A stretch of DNA of 64,000 nt from Parvularcula maris (GCF_024505085.1 NZ_JANIBC010000006.1:54675-118674); one strand, 5' to 3'; counted from the stretch's first letter, positions 7,975 through 18,577 are shown. Translations and numbers: made by a program. The notes: generated from the sequence alone by a model not told the origin.

Positions 7975-10188
7975 ATGGTCCTCAGTCTGTTGTTCGCCGT
8001 GGGCGCAGCGCTGAGCGTGCAGGACACGCCGCCTCCCGCGGCGGTGTCCGAGGACGATCTTCTCTTCACGGCCGCGAACGTGGACCGCACCGAGGACGGC
8101 CTGATCGTTGCCGAGGGCGACGTCCGCGCCTCGGCGGAAGGCCGCTTCATCAGGGCCGACCGCGTCATATACGACCCGGAGCTGGGCCTGGTGACGGCCG
8201 AAGGGAACGTCGTCGTCACCGACGAGACGGGGCAGATGTACTTCGCCGACAAGGCCGAGCTCACCTCGGACCTCGCCAACGGCATCGCCGAGATGTTCGA
8301 GGCCGAGCTGGCGCCGAACGGCACCCTCGCCGCCGCCACCGTCGTGCGCCGCGACGACGGCACCAACACCCTGCGCAAGGCGACTTTCACCCTGTGCCAG
8401 GTCTGCGAGACGGGGCTCCGTAAGGACCGTCCCGTCTGGCAGCTCAAGGCGCGCCGGGTCATCCAGGACGAGGACGCGAAGGTCCTGCGCTTCCGCAACG
8501 CCTTCATCGAGGTGCTCGGCATACCAACGGTCTGGGTTCCCTACGCCCAGCTTCCCGACCCCTCGGTAGATAGGGCCACCGGCTTCCTGCCGCCCGACTA
8601 CCGAAACTCCACCCGGCGCGGCAACGAGTTCGAGGTGCCCTTCTACGTGGCGATCTCGGACTATCAGGACTTCACCTTCTCGCCCCGCTACTACGACATC
8701 CTCGGCCTGATGTTCAAAGGCGAGTACCGGCGCAACACCTACAACTCCGCCGCCGTGGTCCAGGCGGGGATCATCAACCCGACCAACGACCTCTCCGAAG
8801 AGGCTGGCAGCCCCGACCCCATCCGCTGGCACTGGTTCAGCCGCTACACCCGCGATCTGCCGGCGGACTGGACCTTCGAGGCGGACATCGACGGGGTCTC
8901 CGACAGGGGCTACCTCCTCACCTACGACATCGAGCCGAGGGGCGAGCTGCGCGACCGGATCTCGATCCTCCGGCCCGACCGTCTGGACAGCAATGTCAGC
9001 TTCCGGCGCAAGACCGACCGTTCGTTCACGGACGTCTCCAACTACGTCTTCCAGACCCTGCGCTTCAACGAGGACCAGGAGTTCGTCGGCCAGGCCCTTC
9101 CCCGCCTCCGCCACGAGCAGTACTTCCAGGTGCCCGGCGGCGAGGTCACCTTGGGCGGCAGCTTCCTCAGCCTCTTCCGCGAGGACGGCGTGGACAGCAT
9201 GAGGGGCTCCGCCCACGCCCGCTACCGCAGCAGCTACACGACGAAGTCCGGGCACCGTTTCGAAGGCTTCGCCGAGCTTCGCGGCGACACCTACCACTAC
9301 CAGAACGCCGATCAGGGCATTCAGGTCTGCAACGTGCAGGACGGTTTCTTCGAGACTTGCCGGTTGGGTTTGCCCAGGGACGGGCTGGAGGAGGATTTCA
9401 GCTTCCAGCGCTTCCTGCCCACCGTCGGCGCCGAATGGTCCTTCCCCCTCGCCCGCCTCGGCGAGAACACGAGCCTCATCATCACCCCGCGGGTCCAAGC
9501 GGTGGCGGCCCCCGACCGCAGCTTCCGCGACGACGTCTTCAACGAGGACAGCCAGTTCTTCCAGTTCGATACGGTGACGCTGTTCGACTACAACAAGAGC
9601 GCGGGCCTCGACCTCTGGGAGGACGGCAGGCGCGTCAATGTGGGGGTCGAGACCGCCGCCACCGTCGGCAACTGGCTCACCGTGGATACCCTCGTCGGCA
9701 CCCAGTTCCGAAGCGAGGCCACCGACGCCTTCGAGCCCAACACCGGCATCGGCGAGGTGCAGTCGGACTTCGTCGGCGCCGTGGACGTGCGGCTCTTCAA
9801 CAACCTCGCCTTCGACAACCGCTTCCGCATCGACGACGACACGGGCTCCTTCCGCAGGCTGGAGAGCAGCGTCGGCGGCAGGCTCGGACGTCTCTCGGGC
9901 GGGCTCAACTATCTGCGCATCGAGGACGACAATTTCGAGACCAACGGCATTCTCGACGAGTTCCTGATCGTCAACGCAGCGCTCAAAGTGACGAGGCATA
10001 TCTCCATCGCCGCCGTCCAGGCCCAGAACCTCGACAGCGGCGACAGCACCAACACCGAGGTGGCCCTAAGGCTCGCCAACCGGTGCAGCGCGCTCTCCAT
10101 CCGCTACCGCTTCGACGACAGCAACGTGGAGGGCTTCGAGCAGGACAGGGAGATCTTCATCCGGTTCGACATTCTCGGCTTCAACTAA
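7975..10188 (+). CDS. lptD: LPS-assembly outer membrane protein LptD
   Basis: LptD is the outer-membrane beta-barrel that, with LptE, inserts LPS into the outer leaflet. After a short signal peptide (MVLSLLFAVGAALSVQ) there is an LptA/OstA-like beta-jellyroll domain (about 25-130; repeated phrases such as AEGDVRASAEGRFIRADRVIYDPELGLVTAEGNVVV) and then the barrel domain (about 200-737) with alternating aromatic strands. The protein ends in a C-terminal strand (FIRFDILGFN) finishing in an aromatic-rich tail typical of BAM substrates. Cysteines occur as CQVC near 143 and as two more near 455-466. Start: ATG at 7975 lies 10 nt after GGAG; a TTG two codons upstream (7969) is also open but too close to it. 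Confidence 0.93.
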   Translation: MVLSLLFAVGAALSVQDTPPPAAVSEDDLLFTAANVDRTEDGLIVAEGDVRASAEGRFIRADRVIYDPELGLVTAEGNVVVTDETGQMYFADKAELTSDLANGIAEMFEAELAPNGTLAAATVVRRDDGTNTLRKATFTLCQVCETGLRKDRPVWQLKARRVIQDEDAKVLRFRNAFIEVLGIPTVWVPYAQLPDPSVDRATGFLPPDYRNSTRRGNEFEVPFYVAISDYQDFTFSPRYYDILGLMFKGEYRRNTYNSAAVVQAGIINPTNDLSEEAGSPDPIRWHWFSRYTRDLPADWTFEADIDGVSDRGYLLTYDIEPRGELRDRISILRPDRLDSNVSFRRKTDRSFTDVSNYVFQTLRFNEDQEFVGQALPRLRHEQYFQVPGGEVTLGGSFLSLFREDGVDSMRGSAHARYRSSYTTKSGHRFEGFAELRGDTYHYQNADQGIQVCNVQDGFFETCRLGLPRDGLEEDFSFQRFLPTVGAEWSFPLARLGENTSLIITPRVQAVAAPDRSFRDDVFNEDSQFFQFDTVTLFDYNKSAGLDLWEDGRRVNVGVETAATVGNWLTVDTLVGTQFRSEATDAFEPNTGIGEVQSDFVGAVDVRLFNNLAFDNRFRIDDDTGSFRRLESSVGGRLGRLSGGLNYLRIEDDNFETNGILDEFLIVNAALKVTRHISIAAVQAQNLDSGDSTNTEVALRLANRCSALSIRYRFDDSNVEGFEQDREIFIRFDILGFN

Positions 10189-10223
10189 AGCCGGAACGCC
10201 CTTGCGGGCTAACTGGCCTTCCT

Positions 10224-10772
10224 ATGACCAGACCGATCATCGCCGCCCTTCTGTTCCGCGAAGAAGACCAGAAGCTCTTCCAAGAAGCGCGGGACCGGTG
10301 GTTTCCGCCGCGTCTGAACCAGGTGCCCGCTCATCTCACCCTTTTCCATCACCTGCCGGGAAGGGAGCCGGACGCCGTTGAGCAGGCTGTCCGAGGCGTC
10401 TGTAGCAGCACAGAACCCTTCGACCTGATGGCGGAGAAGCTCGTCCCGCTGGGCGGCGGTTTCGCCTACCTTCTTCCCTCCCAGAAGCTGTCCAGGCTGC
10501 GCGCGGACCTTGCCGAGTGTTTCGAGGGCCAGCTCACGAAGCAGGACGCCTCGGGCTTCCGCGCCCATGTCACCGTGCAGAACAAGGTCACACCGGACAC
10601 GGCCAAGCTCTGCCTCGAAGAGCACACCAAGACCTTCGAGGCCTTCACCGTGCGCGCCGAGGGCGTGAAGCTCTGGTTCTACGACGGCGGCCCGTGGGAA
10701 GCTTTCGCCAGCATCCCCTTCGGCAGCGATAGCGCGGGGGAGGAGGCTCCGCTAGGCGGACCCGATGCGTAG
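10224..10772 (+). CDS. 2'-5' RNA ligase / cyclic phosphodiesterase family protein
   Basis: A 182-residue member of the 2H phosphoesterase superfamily. The two diagnostic HxT motifs are present as AHLTLFHH (about 33-40) and AHVTVQNK (about 113-120), spaced as in bacterial ThpR/LigT-like enzymes that open 2',3'-cyclic phosphates or reversibly join RNA by a 2'-5' bond. The frame is open far upstream, but that part is antisense-like shadow of lptD; the ATG at 10224 gives the right N-terminus. Its last codons overlap the start of the ABC exporter by 8 nt, suggesting co-translation, though no functional link between the two is known. Confidence 0.85.
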   Translation: MTRPIIAALLFREEDQKLFQEARDRWFPPRLNQVPAHLTLFHHLPGREPDAVEQAVRGVCSSTEPFDLMAEKLVPLGGGFAYLLPSQKLSRLRADLAECFEGQLTKQDASGFRAHVTVQNKVTPDTAKLCLEEHTKTFEAFTVRAEGVKLWFYDGGPWEAFASIPFGSDSAGEEAPLGGPDA

Positions 10773-12603
10773 CGCGACACCAGCCGACCTCGAGAAGTCC
10801 CGCGAGACCAAGCTCTCCGAACAGCTCGCCAATCTCAGGCGCCTCTGGCCCTATATGTGGCGGAAGGAGCGGCCGTGGGACAAGGTGCGCATCGGCCTCT
10901 CCCTCGCCGTCATCCTCATCGGCACCGGCATCACCGTGCAGGCCCCCCTCCTCCTCGCCGACGGCATCAACCGCATCGCCGAGGATGATCCTGCCGCCGG
11001 TCTGGCCGCGGGGATCGCAGGCTTCATCCTGGGCTACGGGGTCTTGCGCTTCCTTTCCGTCGCCATCCCCAACCTGCGCGAGTTTCTCTTCTCTCCCGTA
11101 GGCCAGCGGGCACAGCGCGAGGTCGGCGTCGATGTCTTCCGCCACCTGCAGCGTCTCTCCCTACGCTTCCACCTCGAGCGCAAGACAGGCTCGCTGTCGC
11201 GGATCATGGAGCGCGGCAACCGCTCCATCGATTTCCTCTTCCGCTTCCTCCTCTTCAACATCGGCCCGACGCTCCTCCTCCTCGCCTATATCTGCGTGGT
11301 CTTCGCCCTTCGCTACGAGGTCGCTCTTTCCCTCATCGCGCTGGTCACCGTGGTCAGCTATTTCTGGTTCACCGCCGCCTCGACCGAGTGGAGGCTGAAG
11401 TTCCGTAGGCGCATGAACGAGAAGGACCAGCTCGCCTCCTCCCGGTCCGTGGACGCCCTCCTCAACTACGAGACGGTCAAGCTCTTCGGCGCCGAGGCCC
11501 GCGAGACGAAGCGCTTCTCCCGCGCCATGGAGGACTACCAGGAGGCCTCCGTCCGCTCGGCCCGCTCCCTGGCCTGGGTCAATATCGGCCAGGCGGCGAT
11601 CGTCAATCTCGGCCTCGTCCTCGCCCTGGGTCTGACGGCGCAAGGGGTGGCGGCGGGGCGCTACGGCATTGGCGAGCTGACCGCGGTGAGCCTCGTGATG
11701 ATGCAGCTCTACCAGCCCCTCAACATTCTCGGCTTCGCCTACCGCGAGATCAAACAGTCCCTCATCGACATGGAGAAGATGTTCGACCTCCTCGCCATCC
11801 GGCCTGAAATCGCCGACCGGGAGGGTGCATCCGTGCTCGACGCGAAGGGGGCGGCCGTCAACTTCGACGACGTTCGCTTCGGCTACGGCCCTGACCGCGA
11901 GGTGCTGAAGGGTCTGAGCTTCACCGCCGAGGCTGGACAGAAGACCGCCATCGTGGGCCCTTCCGGCGCGGGCAAGTCTACCATCGCGCGGCTTATCCTG
12001 CGCTTCTACGACCCGACCGGCGGCGCGGTCAGGATAGGCGCCGCTGACATTCGCAGCGTCACCCAGGAGAGCCTCCGCGCCAGCCTTGGCGTGGTCCCCC
12101 AGGACACGGTGCTGTTCAACGACACGATCGGCTACAATATCGGCTACCCCAAGCCCGACGCCACCCAGGACGAGATCGAGCGCGCGGGCCAGCTCGCCCA
12201 GATCCACGCCTTCATTGAAGGCCTGCCCAAGGGCTACGAGACGCTGGTGGGCGAGCGCGGCCTCAAGCTCTCCGGCGGTGAGAAGCAGCGCGTCGCCATC
12301 GCTCGGACGGTCATCAAGAACCCGCCCATCCTGCTCCTCGACGAAGCGACCTCGGCCCTGGACAGCGAGACAGAGGCGGGCATCCTCGCCTCTCTCAACG
12401 AGGTGGCGTCGGGGCGGACATGTATCGTCATCGCGCACCGCCTCTCCACCGTGGTGGACGCCGACAAGATCATCGTGATCGAGGACGGGCGCCTCGTGGA
12501 GTCGGGCAACCACCGCGACCTCTTGCGCGAGAACGGTCTCTACGCCAGACTCTGGCTCCAGCAGTCCATGGCCCGCGAGAAGGGCACCTTGGAGACTGCC
12601 TGA
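10765..12603 (+). CDS. Atm1/HMT1-type ABC exporter (fused permease and ATPase)
   Basis: A 612-residue half-transporter: six membrane helices in the first 330 residues, then a nucleotide-binding domain with Walker A GPSGAGKST (about 397), Q-loop, signature LSGGEKQRVAIART and Walker B ILLLDEATSALD. The permease part (YVCVVFALRYEVALSLI, then FTAASTEWRLKFRRRMNEKD, ALLNYETVKLFGAE, YREIKQSLIDMEKMFDLL) follows the Atm1/ABCB7 family, which in Alphaproteobacteria exports glutathione-conjugated metals or Fe-S-related thiol compounds. It should act as a homodimer in the inner membrane. The ATG at 10765 overlaps the preceding gene. Confidence 0.92.
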   Translation: MRSATPADLEKSRETKLSEQLANLRRLWPYMWRKERPWDKVRIGLSLAVILIGTGITVQAPLLLADGINRIAEDDPAAGLAAGIAGFILGYGVLRFLSVAIPNLREFLFSPVGQRAQREVGVDVFRHLQRLSLRFHLERKTGSLSRIMERGNRSIDFLFRFLLFNIGPTLLLLAYICVVFALRYEVALSLIALVTVVSYFWFTAASTEWRLKFRRRMNEKDQLASSRSVDALLNYETVKLFGAEARETKRFSRAMEDYQEASVRSARSLAWVNIGQAAIVNLGLVLALGLTAQGVAAGRYGIGELTAVSLVMMQLYQPLNILGFAYREIKQSLIDMEKMFDLLAIRPEIADREGASVLDAKGAAVNFDDVRFGYGPDREVLKGLSFTAEAGQKTAIVGPSGAGKSTIARLILRFYDPTGGAVRIGAADIRSVTQESLRASLGVVPQDTVLFNDTIGYNIGYPKPDATQDEIERAGQLAQIHAFIEGLPKGYETLVGERGLKLSGGEKQRVAIARTVIKNPPILLLDEATSALDSETEAGILASLNEVASGRTCIVIAHRLSTVVDADKIIVIEDGRLVESGNHRDLLRENGLYARLWLQQSMAREKGTLETA

Positions 12604-12730
12604 GCGCTCTTTTGTTACGAATCTCACAAGCCTTCGCACCTGCAAAGAGTCGCGTCCTAGAGGATGGATGGAACGAACCGTCTCTAGACTTCGGTGTTAG
12701 CAACCCCAGACAACACGAAAGGGTATTGTC

Positions 12731-13048
12731 ATGGGTAAGATTGTTGCAGCCGTCGTCGTCGTGGTCTTGGCTTTCCTTGGCTACACTTGGCTTTTCGATA
12801 CGGATGTCGAAGGCGGCGAAGTTCCTAACGTCGAAGTCGAAGGTGATCTTCGCGCACCGGACGTCGAAGTCCGCGGCCCGGAAGTCAGCACCGGCGAGAA
12901 AGAAGTCGACTTCACCGTCCCGACCGTAGACGTCGAGCCGGCTGACGACGACGCCGACGGCGAAGAAGACGAGTTCATGGACGAAGAAGGCATCGACGAT
13001 CAGGAAGATCCCGACGGTGTCGACGAAGACGAAGAGCCCTACCGCTAA
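12731..13048 (+). CDS. Small membrane-anchored, highly acidic protein of unknown function
   Basis: The 105-residue product has one N-terminal membrane anchor (GKIVAAVVVVVLAFLGYTWLF) and then an almost uncharged-to-acidic tail. Residues 25-68 contain repeating V-E-V-x-G/P units (VEGGEVPNVEVEGDLRAPDV and so on) with beta-strand character; residues 70-105 are mostly Asp and Glu. No known family is recognised. The ATG is preceded by AAAGGG, and a strong terminator follows at 13082, so this is very likely a real monocistronic gene. A periplasmic, cation-binding role can be guessed from charge only. Confidence 0.75.
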   Translation: MGKIVAAVVVVVLAFLGYTWLFDTDVEGGEVPNVEVEGDLRAPDVEVRGPEVSTGEKEVDFTVPTVDVEPADDDADGEEDEFMDEEGIDDQEDPDGVDEDEEPYR

Positions 13049-13081
13049 GCGTCGCTCAGTCCTGAACTAGACTAACCGAAA

Positions 13082-13108
13082 CCGGCCCTCGAAAGAGGGC
13101 CGGTTTTC
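13082..13108 (+). terminator. Rho-independent terminator
   Basis: A perfect 9-bp stem CCGGCCCTC / GAGGGCCGG closed by a GAAA tetraloop and followed by TTTTCGTTT. It lies 33 nt after the stop of the acidic membrane protein gene. Confidence 0.92.
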
Positions 13109-13212
13109 GTTTGCGCGGAAGGTTGTTTATCGGATCCGCCCTTGCGCGGGCGTCCATTCACAGATCATGTGAAGACCCAACGTATCCGACAGTAGCGCCC
13201 CGGCCCTGGCCG

Positions 13213-13330
13213 CCCCCTCAGCCTGCCGGCAGCTCCCCCACGGGGTGGGGGAGCGACATAGCGAGCAACGCTGAGTTCTACTTCCCTCCCCCACCCCGTG
13301 GGGGAGGTGCCCGAAGGGCGGAGGGGGCAG
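13213..13330. repeat. Intergenic palindromic repeat, family A copy 1
   Basis: The element starts CCCCTCAGCCTGCCGGCAG and ends GGTGCCCGAAGGGCGGAGGGGG. Each half carries a small palindrome (CTCCCCCACGGGGTGGGGGAG and CTCCCCCACCCCGTGGGGGAG), and the CCCCCTC / GAGGGGG ends are complementary, so the unit folds into a long three-armed structure. Copies at 37378, 46997, 53028 (half) and 60567. Confidence 0.8.
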
Positions 13331-13660
13331 CAGCGCCAGCAACTTATCCCCGCCCTCTCAGCTTCGCGTACAACCCTTCTCATCCGGCCTTGCGGGGAAG
13401 AGACGTCACTTCTCTTGGGTCCGGGCGGGTCTTCGCGCCTAGTGTAGTGACAGGCGGATGGCGAGAGCTGCGGATCGGCCGCCAGAAGAAGAAGACCTAG
13501 CGAGCGGGCGGTGGTTTGGTCACTTCAGGCCACGGCCGACCCCAGTTTTGTTCTCACCCAGCCGTGGCCACGCCCACGCGCTCCCCGCTTCCGGTGAACT
13601 GCCTACGGGCAGCTACGGGTGCTGGTCGCTACCCAACCCCTCCGCCCCTCAAGCCCGCTT

Positions 13661-13760
13661 CCCACGGCGCAGCGCAGCGAAGACCGTGGCACCCATCACC
13701 TGAACGATGAACGAGAACGCACCCATAGGAGTTGGGCACCACGGTCTTCGCCGTGGTGGG
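13661..13760. repeat. Intergenic palindromic repeat, family D copy 2
   Basis: Arms GAAGACCGTGG (13679-13689) and CCACGGTCTTC (13739-13749) are exact inverted repeats, flanking CACCCAT...TTGGGCA. The left edge CCCACGGC and right edge GCCGTGG match copy 1 at 3042-3138. Confidence 0.7.
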
Positions 13761-13797
13761 CGCCAGTAAACAGACATTCGGAAGAAAGACCCAACCC

Positions 13798-13881
13798 GTA
13801 GGGCGGTCAGCCAAAGGCTGGCCGCGTTCGGTGCGATAACGCTGTAAACGGGGCCAACGGCTTTGCCGCTGATGGCCCTAC
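13798..13881. repeat. Intergenic palindromic repeat, family E copy 1 (diverged)
   Basis: GTAGGGCGGTCAGCCAAAG at the left and GATGGCCCTAC at the right carry the outer signature of the E family (GTAGGGC...GCCCTAC with GGCC-rich inner arms), with several mismatches. Confidence 0.5.
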
Positions 13882-13913
13882 GGTGAAGCGCTACCTTCAG
13901 CTTCCCCAATAAA

Positions 13914-15536
<1,623 letters not shown>

Positions 15537-15668
15537 ATGTTCCTCCCTGGCGGTGTTCTCTTGCACTCTTCCGCCATGGTAGGGGGCGCCCGCCCGCCCT
15601 TGCAAGCGCGATGGGCGGGGACCGTTTGTCTCCTATCCCGCGCCGTGCCTGTTCCTATCGCCTCCCCC

Positions 15669-15711
15669 AAAAGCGAAGGTGACCGCGGCGCAAGCGGGCC
15701 GGATCACCTTC
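15669..15711 (-). terminator. Probable terminator of the blaI-blaR operon
   Basis: GAAGGTGA (15675-15682) and TCACCTTC (15704-15711) pair around a GC-rich inner stem, and in the minus-strand direction the stem is followed by GCTTTTGGGG. It lies 60 nt beyond the M56 gene stop. The U-tract is short, so confidence is moderate. Confidence 0.55.
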
Positions 15712-15770
15712 TGAGGACGCTCCAGTCGCACCTAGGGGCAGGCGGTACGACCTTTTCAGGCAGGGGAGCG

Positions 15771-18194
15771 TCAGTCCTTGATCGTCTCGCGGTAGGCGCG
15801 GCGCTCCTCGCTCGAGAGGTTCGAGCGCTGGACGAAGCGCTGGAGCTCCTCGGAGCGCAGACGCTCCTTGCCGCCGCTGGCGCAGACCGCCCTCACATAG
15901 TCGCGGCTGCCGGGGATGCGGGCTCTCAGGATGGTCGGCTCGTCGCTGTCGTCGATATGGTCCTCGCAGTCGTCCGCGAGGTCCTCGACGAGCTCGCCGC
16001 GCTCCTCCATCTCCTCGCCCCACTCTTCCATCTTCTCACCCCAGGCTTCCATCTCCTCGCCCCAGGCCTCCATGGTCTCCTCGAAGGAGGACATGTCGGG
16101 CGCCTCGGGGATGAGGATCCACGTCCCCTCCTCCGTCTTGCGCTCCTTCAGCTTGGGAGCCTTCGGCGCTTTCGGCGCCGGGGGCGTCGGCGGGGCCATG
16201 TCGGGAGCCTTCACCGAAGCGAAGGGGTTGGAGAGAAGGATCATCGAGGGCTCGTCTCCGTGGGAGCTGACCCAGCCGAAGGGTTTGCCCTTGCCCTCCT
16301 CACTGGAGCTCCCGAAGAAGCCCTCCGACGAACCGCGGGGCGCGAAGCGGATCACCTTGTCCTCGTCGAGGGCCAGCTTGGTGTCGCCGTCGATGATCAG
16401 TCCGCGAACCTCGCCAGGCTCGCCCAGAAAGCCGAGGCGGACGGGGCCGTCGCCGAGCAGTTCGAGCTTCTCCAACTCTTTGAGACCTTCCAGACCCTGC
16501 AGGCCGCGCAGCTCCAGACGGCGAAGCTTGCCGTCTTCGTCGTCCTCGTGCTCGAACTCGAAGTGGAAGCGATGAAGCTTCTCCTGCTTGCCTTCGAGTT
16601 CGGCACGGCGCTCTTCGACTTCCTTGCGGAGCATCCTGACGCGGGCCTTACGCTCGTCGGCGTCGGCGTCTTCGTCCATCAGACTACGGATGAAGACGTC
16701 GCGCAGCTCACGCTGTTCGGCTTGGCGGTGCAGAACGTTCTTCTCAGCTTCGAGGGCGGCGCGTTTCGAGGCGCTCAGACGCTCGATCTGAATGCTCTTG
16801 CCTCGGGTCTCGAACTGGAAGCGCGGCTCGCCGTCTTTGGCACCGGTGACATTGAACTCGATTCCCGTCTCATCGGTGAAGGCATCGAGCTGGTCCTCGT
16901 TGAGGAGCTTGCCGTTCTCGTCGAACTCGAGGATCAGTACCTTGGTATCGCCGCGTCCGGTATCGACCATCAGAACGCGGTCGTTCTCGCCGCGGCTCTT
17001 CGTCTCGGACCTGTCCTCGCCTTCCTCGAGCCCGGCGGCAAAGCGCTCCCAGGGAGGCTGATCTTCCTCTTCCTGCACGAAGGTGATGCTGGTGGTGGAG
17101 CTGGCGGTGAAGCCCGCCACACCGAGGGCGGCTGCACAGGAAGCGGTGATGAAGAGGGCGCGCTTGAGCGGTCCTTGGGTGGGGTTTTGCATACGGACGA
17201 TCCTTTCCTTGAGGTGGCTGTCCAGCGTCAGGGCGGGCACGGGTCTTGCGCCGCGTGCGGATTTCAAAAGGAGCTCGGCATAGCTCTTGGTGCTGACGCC
17301 CAGGGAGCGGACCGCCTCGTCGCAGGCGGCTTCCTGATCGGCCCGAAGCGCCTTCCGGGCACGCGGGGTCAGCGGGTTGAACCACTGCAGCGAGAAGGCG
17401 AACTCGGAGGCGGCCAGCACCACGAGGTCGAACCGCTTCAGATGGGTCAGCTCGTGCAAGAGTGCCATCTCCTGCTCCGCCGGGGTGTAGCGGTCCTCGA
17501 AATCGGTGGGCAGGGCGAGGATGGGCTCGCGGAGCCCCAGAAGCTGAGGGGTCGTGACCGCCCCGGAGCTGACCAGGGTGAAGGACTTGGTGGTCCGTGC
17601 CCGGACGGCCGCGTCCTCGGCCATCGTCGTGACGGCAGCCGGTGTCTCCCGCGTCTCGGCCAGGACCGTGCGCCGCCACTCCCTCGACCGCATGAAGCAG
17701 AGCGACACCGCCAGCGCCGCACCGGCGAACCACAGGCAGAGAACGAGGCCGGCCACCATCTCGGTGCTGACGGCTGCGAGCACGCTGTCGAGAAGAGGCG
17801 CGCTCTCCTCCACCGGAGCCGGCTCCTCCGTCAGAAGAACGGCAGGCACGACCATATCGTGGGCGGACGGCGTGTTCGCTGTGGCCGCCGGTACCATCTC
17901 GGCGAACCGGATCGGCAGCTCGGCTGCGGGCACGGGATCGGCAGCCGGAAGGGCTACGGGTTCCGGCGGCACCGCGTTCTTCACCCAGTGCTCTTCAGGG
18001 GGCAGCACGACCGTCTCGGTCTTTCGCAGGGTCGGCGCGACGAGCCGCAGGCCGGGCAGCGCCCAGAGCAGCATGGCCGCGCGGGGGCCGAACCTCTTAG
18101 CGACCTCGCTGCGAAGAAGCAGCACCAGGAGGACGAGCAGGCTGAACCAGAAAGTGGCTTCGAGCCCGTGGGTCAGGACTTCGCTAGCGGTCAT
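15771..18194 (-). CDS. BlaR1-like M56 family zinc metallopeptidase with an acidic heptad-repeat C-terminus
   Basis: The 807-residue membrane protein has helices near 10-30, 35-50 and 125-150, then the M56 protease domain with MALLHELTHLKRFDL (HExxH near 246) and a further helix (LFITASCAAALGVAGFTA, about 345-365). In true BlaR1/MecR1 a penicillin-binding sensor would follow; here there is instead about 440 residues of charged, low-complexity sequence rich in Glu, Lys and Arg, including a coiled-coil candidate (RKEVEERRAELEGKQEKL) and four 7-residue repeats MExWGEx near 708-735. The family cleaves its BlaI-type repressor after sensing a signal outside. It overlaps blaI by 11 nt and must be co-translated with it. 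The inducing signal is unlikely to be a beta-lactam bound to this protein. Confidence 0.85.
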   Translation of the reverse strand: MTASEVLTHGLEATFWFSLLVLLVLLLRSEVAKRFGPRAAMLLWALPGLRLVAPTLRKTETVVLPPEEHWVKNAVPPEPVALPAADPVPAAELPIRFAEMVPAATANTPSAHDMVVPAVLLTEEPAPVEESAPLLDSVLAAVSTEMVAGLVLCLWFAGAALAVSLCFMRSREWRRTVLAETRETPAAVTTMAEDAAVRARTTKSFTLVSSGAVTTPQLLGLREPILALPTDFEDRYTPAEQEMALLHELTHLKRFDLVVLAASEFAFSLQWFNPLTPRARKALRADQEAACDEAVRSLGVSTKSYAELLLKSARGARPVPALTLDSHLKERIVRMQNPTQGPLKRALFITASCAAALGVAGFTASSTTSITFVQEEEDQPPWERFAAGLEEGEDRSETKSRGENDRVLMVDTGRGDTKVLILEFDENGKLLNEDQLDAFTDETGIEFNVTGAKDGEPRFQFETRGKSIQIERLSASKRAALEAEKNVLHRQAEQRELRDVFIRSLMDEDADADERKARVRMLRKEVEERRAELEGKQEKLHRFHFEFEHEDDEDGKLRRLELRGLQGLEGLKELEKLELLGDGPVRLGFLGEPGEVRGLIIDGDTKLALDEDKVIRFAPRGSSEGFFGSSSEEGKGKPFGWVSSHGDEPSMILLSNPFASVKAPDMAPPTPPAPKAPKAPKLKERKTEEGTWILIPEAPDMSSFEETMEAWGEEMEAWGEKMEEWGEEMEERGELVEDLADDCEDHIDDSDEPTILRARIPGSRDYVRAVCASGGKERLRSEELQRFVQRSNLSSEERRAYRETIKD
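15990..16073 (-). repeat. Four tandem 21-nt repeats inside the M56 gene
   Basis: Methionine codons at 16073, 16052, 16031 and 16010 start four consecutive 21-nt units encoding MEAWGEE, MEAWGEK, MEEWGEE and MEERGEL. The seven-residue period suits an amphipathic helix. The repeat is coding, not a CRISPR or intergenic repeat. Confidence 0.85.
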
Positions 18195-18549
18195 CTTTCA
18201 GCCTCCGCACCAGGGCCTCGAGCTCGTCGATATCATCGTCGGAGAGGTCGCGGGCATCGGCGAGATGGGCCACGAGGGTCGAGGCTTTGCCGCCGAAAAG
18301 GTTGTCGACGAAGCTGCCGACTGCGGACTGGCGGTGCTCGGCGCGCTTGACCAGCGGGTGGTAGAGATAGCGCCTGCCGTCGCGCTCGACGCTCAGTGCG
18401 CCCTTGTCGACCAGCCTGGCGAGCAGGGTCTTGACGGTCTTGTCGGACCAGTCCTTGCCCTCGATCTTGGCGGCGATGTCGGCGGCGGCAAGGCCCGGTG
18501 CGGACCAGACCACATCCATGACGGACAGTTCGGCTTCGGAGATGCGCAT
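18184..18549 (-). CDS. BlaI/MecI/CopY family transcriptional repressor
   Basis: A 121-residue winged-helix repressor. The N-terminal half (ISEAELSVMDVVWSAPGLAAADIAAKI, then WSDKTVKTLLARLVDKGALSVERDGRRYLYHPLV) is the classic BlaI DNA-binding domain; the C-terminal helix (about 85-121) is the dimerisation part in which the M56 partner cleaves its target. The ATG at 18549 has a GGAGGGG site. It is the first gene of a two-gene operon with the M56 protease and probably represses its own promoter through the dyad at 18566-18577. Confidence 0.93.
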   Translation of the reverse strand: MRISEAELSVMDVVWSAPGLAAADIAAKIEGKDWSDKTVKTLLARLVDKGALSVERDGRRYLYHPLVKRAEHRQSAVGSFVDNLFGGKASTLVAHLADARDLSDDDIDELEALVRRLKDDR

Positions 18550-18565
18550 GGCCCCTCCTCCATGA

Positions 18566-18577
18566 CTACATCTGTAG
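18566..18577. promoter_or_regulatory. Candidate BlaI-type operator
   Basis: CTACATCTGTAG is a perfect dyad with the TACA...TGTA core typical of BlaI/MecI operators. It lies 17 nt upstream of the blaI ATG. A second half-site (CTACAAG, from 18589) follows, close to the spacing of paired BlaI sites. This supports autoregulation. Confidence 0.7.

Larger units (their letters stand above)
13109..13913. other. 805-bp gene-free gap filled with decayed and intact palindromic repeats
   Basis: No open frame here has a ribosome binding site, family similarity or codon pattern of its neighbours. The gap holds an A element (13213-13330), a D element (13661-13760) and an E-type element (13798-13881). Between 13382 and 13660 there are only fragments, including GCCACGGC/GCCGTGGC arms near 13546 and 13581 that look like a degraded D element. 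It separates two convergent genes. Confidence 0.7.

Noticed and set aside
7939..9999. A 686-residue open frame on the minus strand
   Set aside because: Antisense shadow of lptD with no domain or ribosome binding site.
13111..13500. Open frames in the 13.1-13.9 kb gap
   Set aside because: They run through repeat elements, lack ribosome binding sites and have biased low-complexity Pro/Arg translations.
15990..16073. Possible CRISPR or intergenic repeat because of four regular 21-nt units
   Set aside because: The units are directly adjacent with no spacers and encode an in-frame heptad repeat in the M56 protein.
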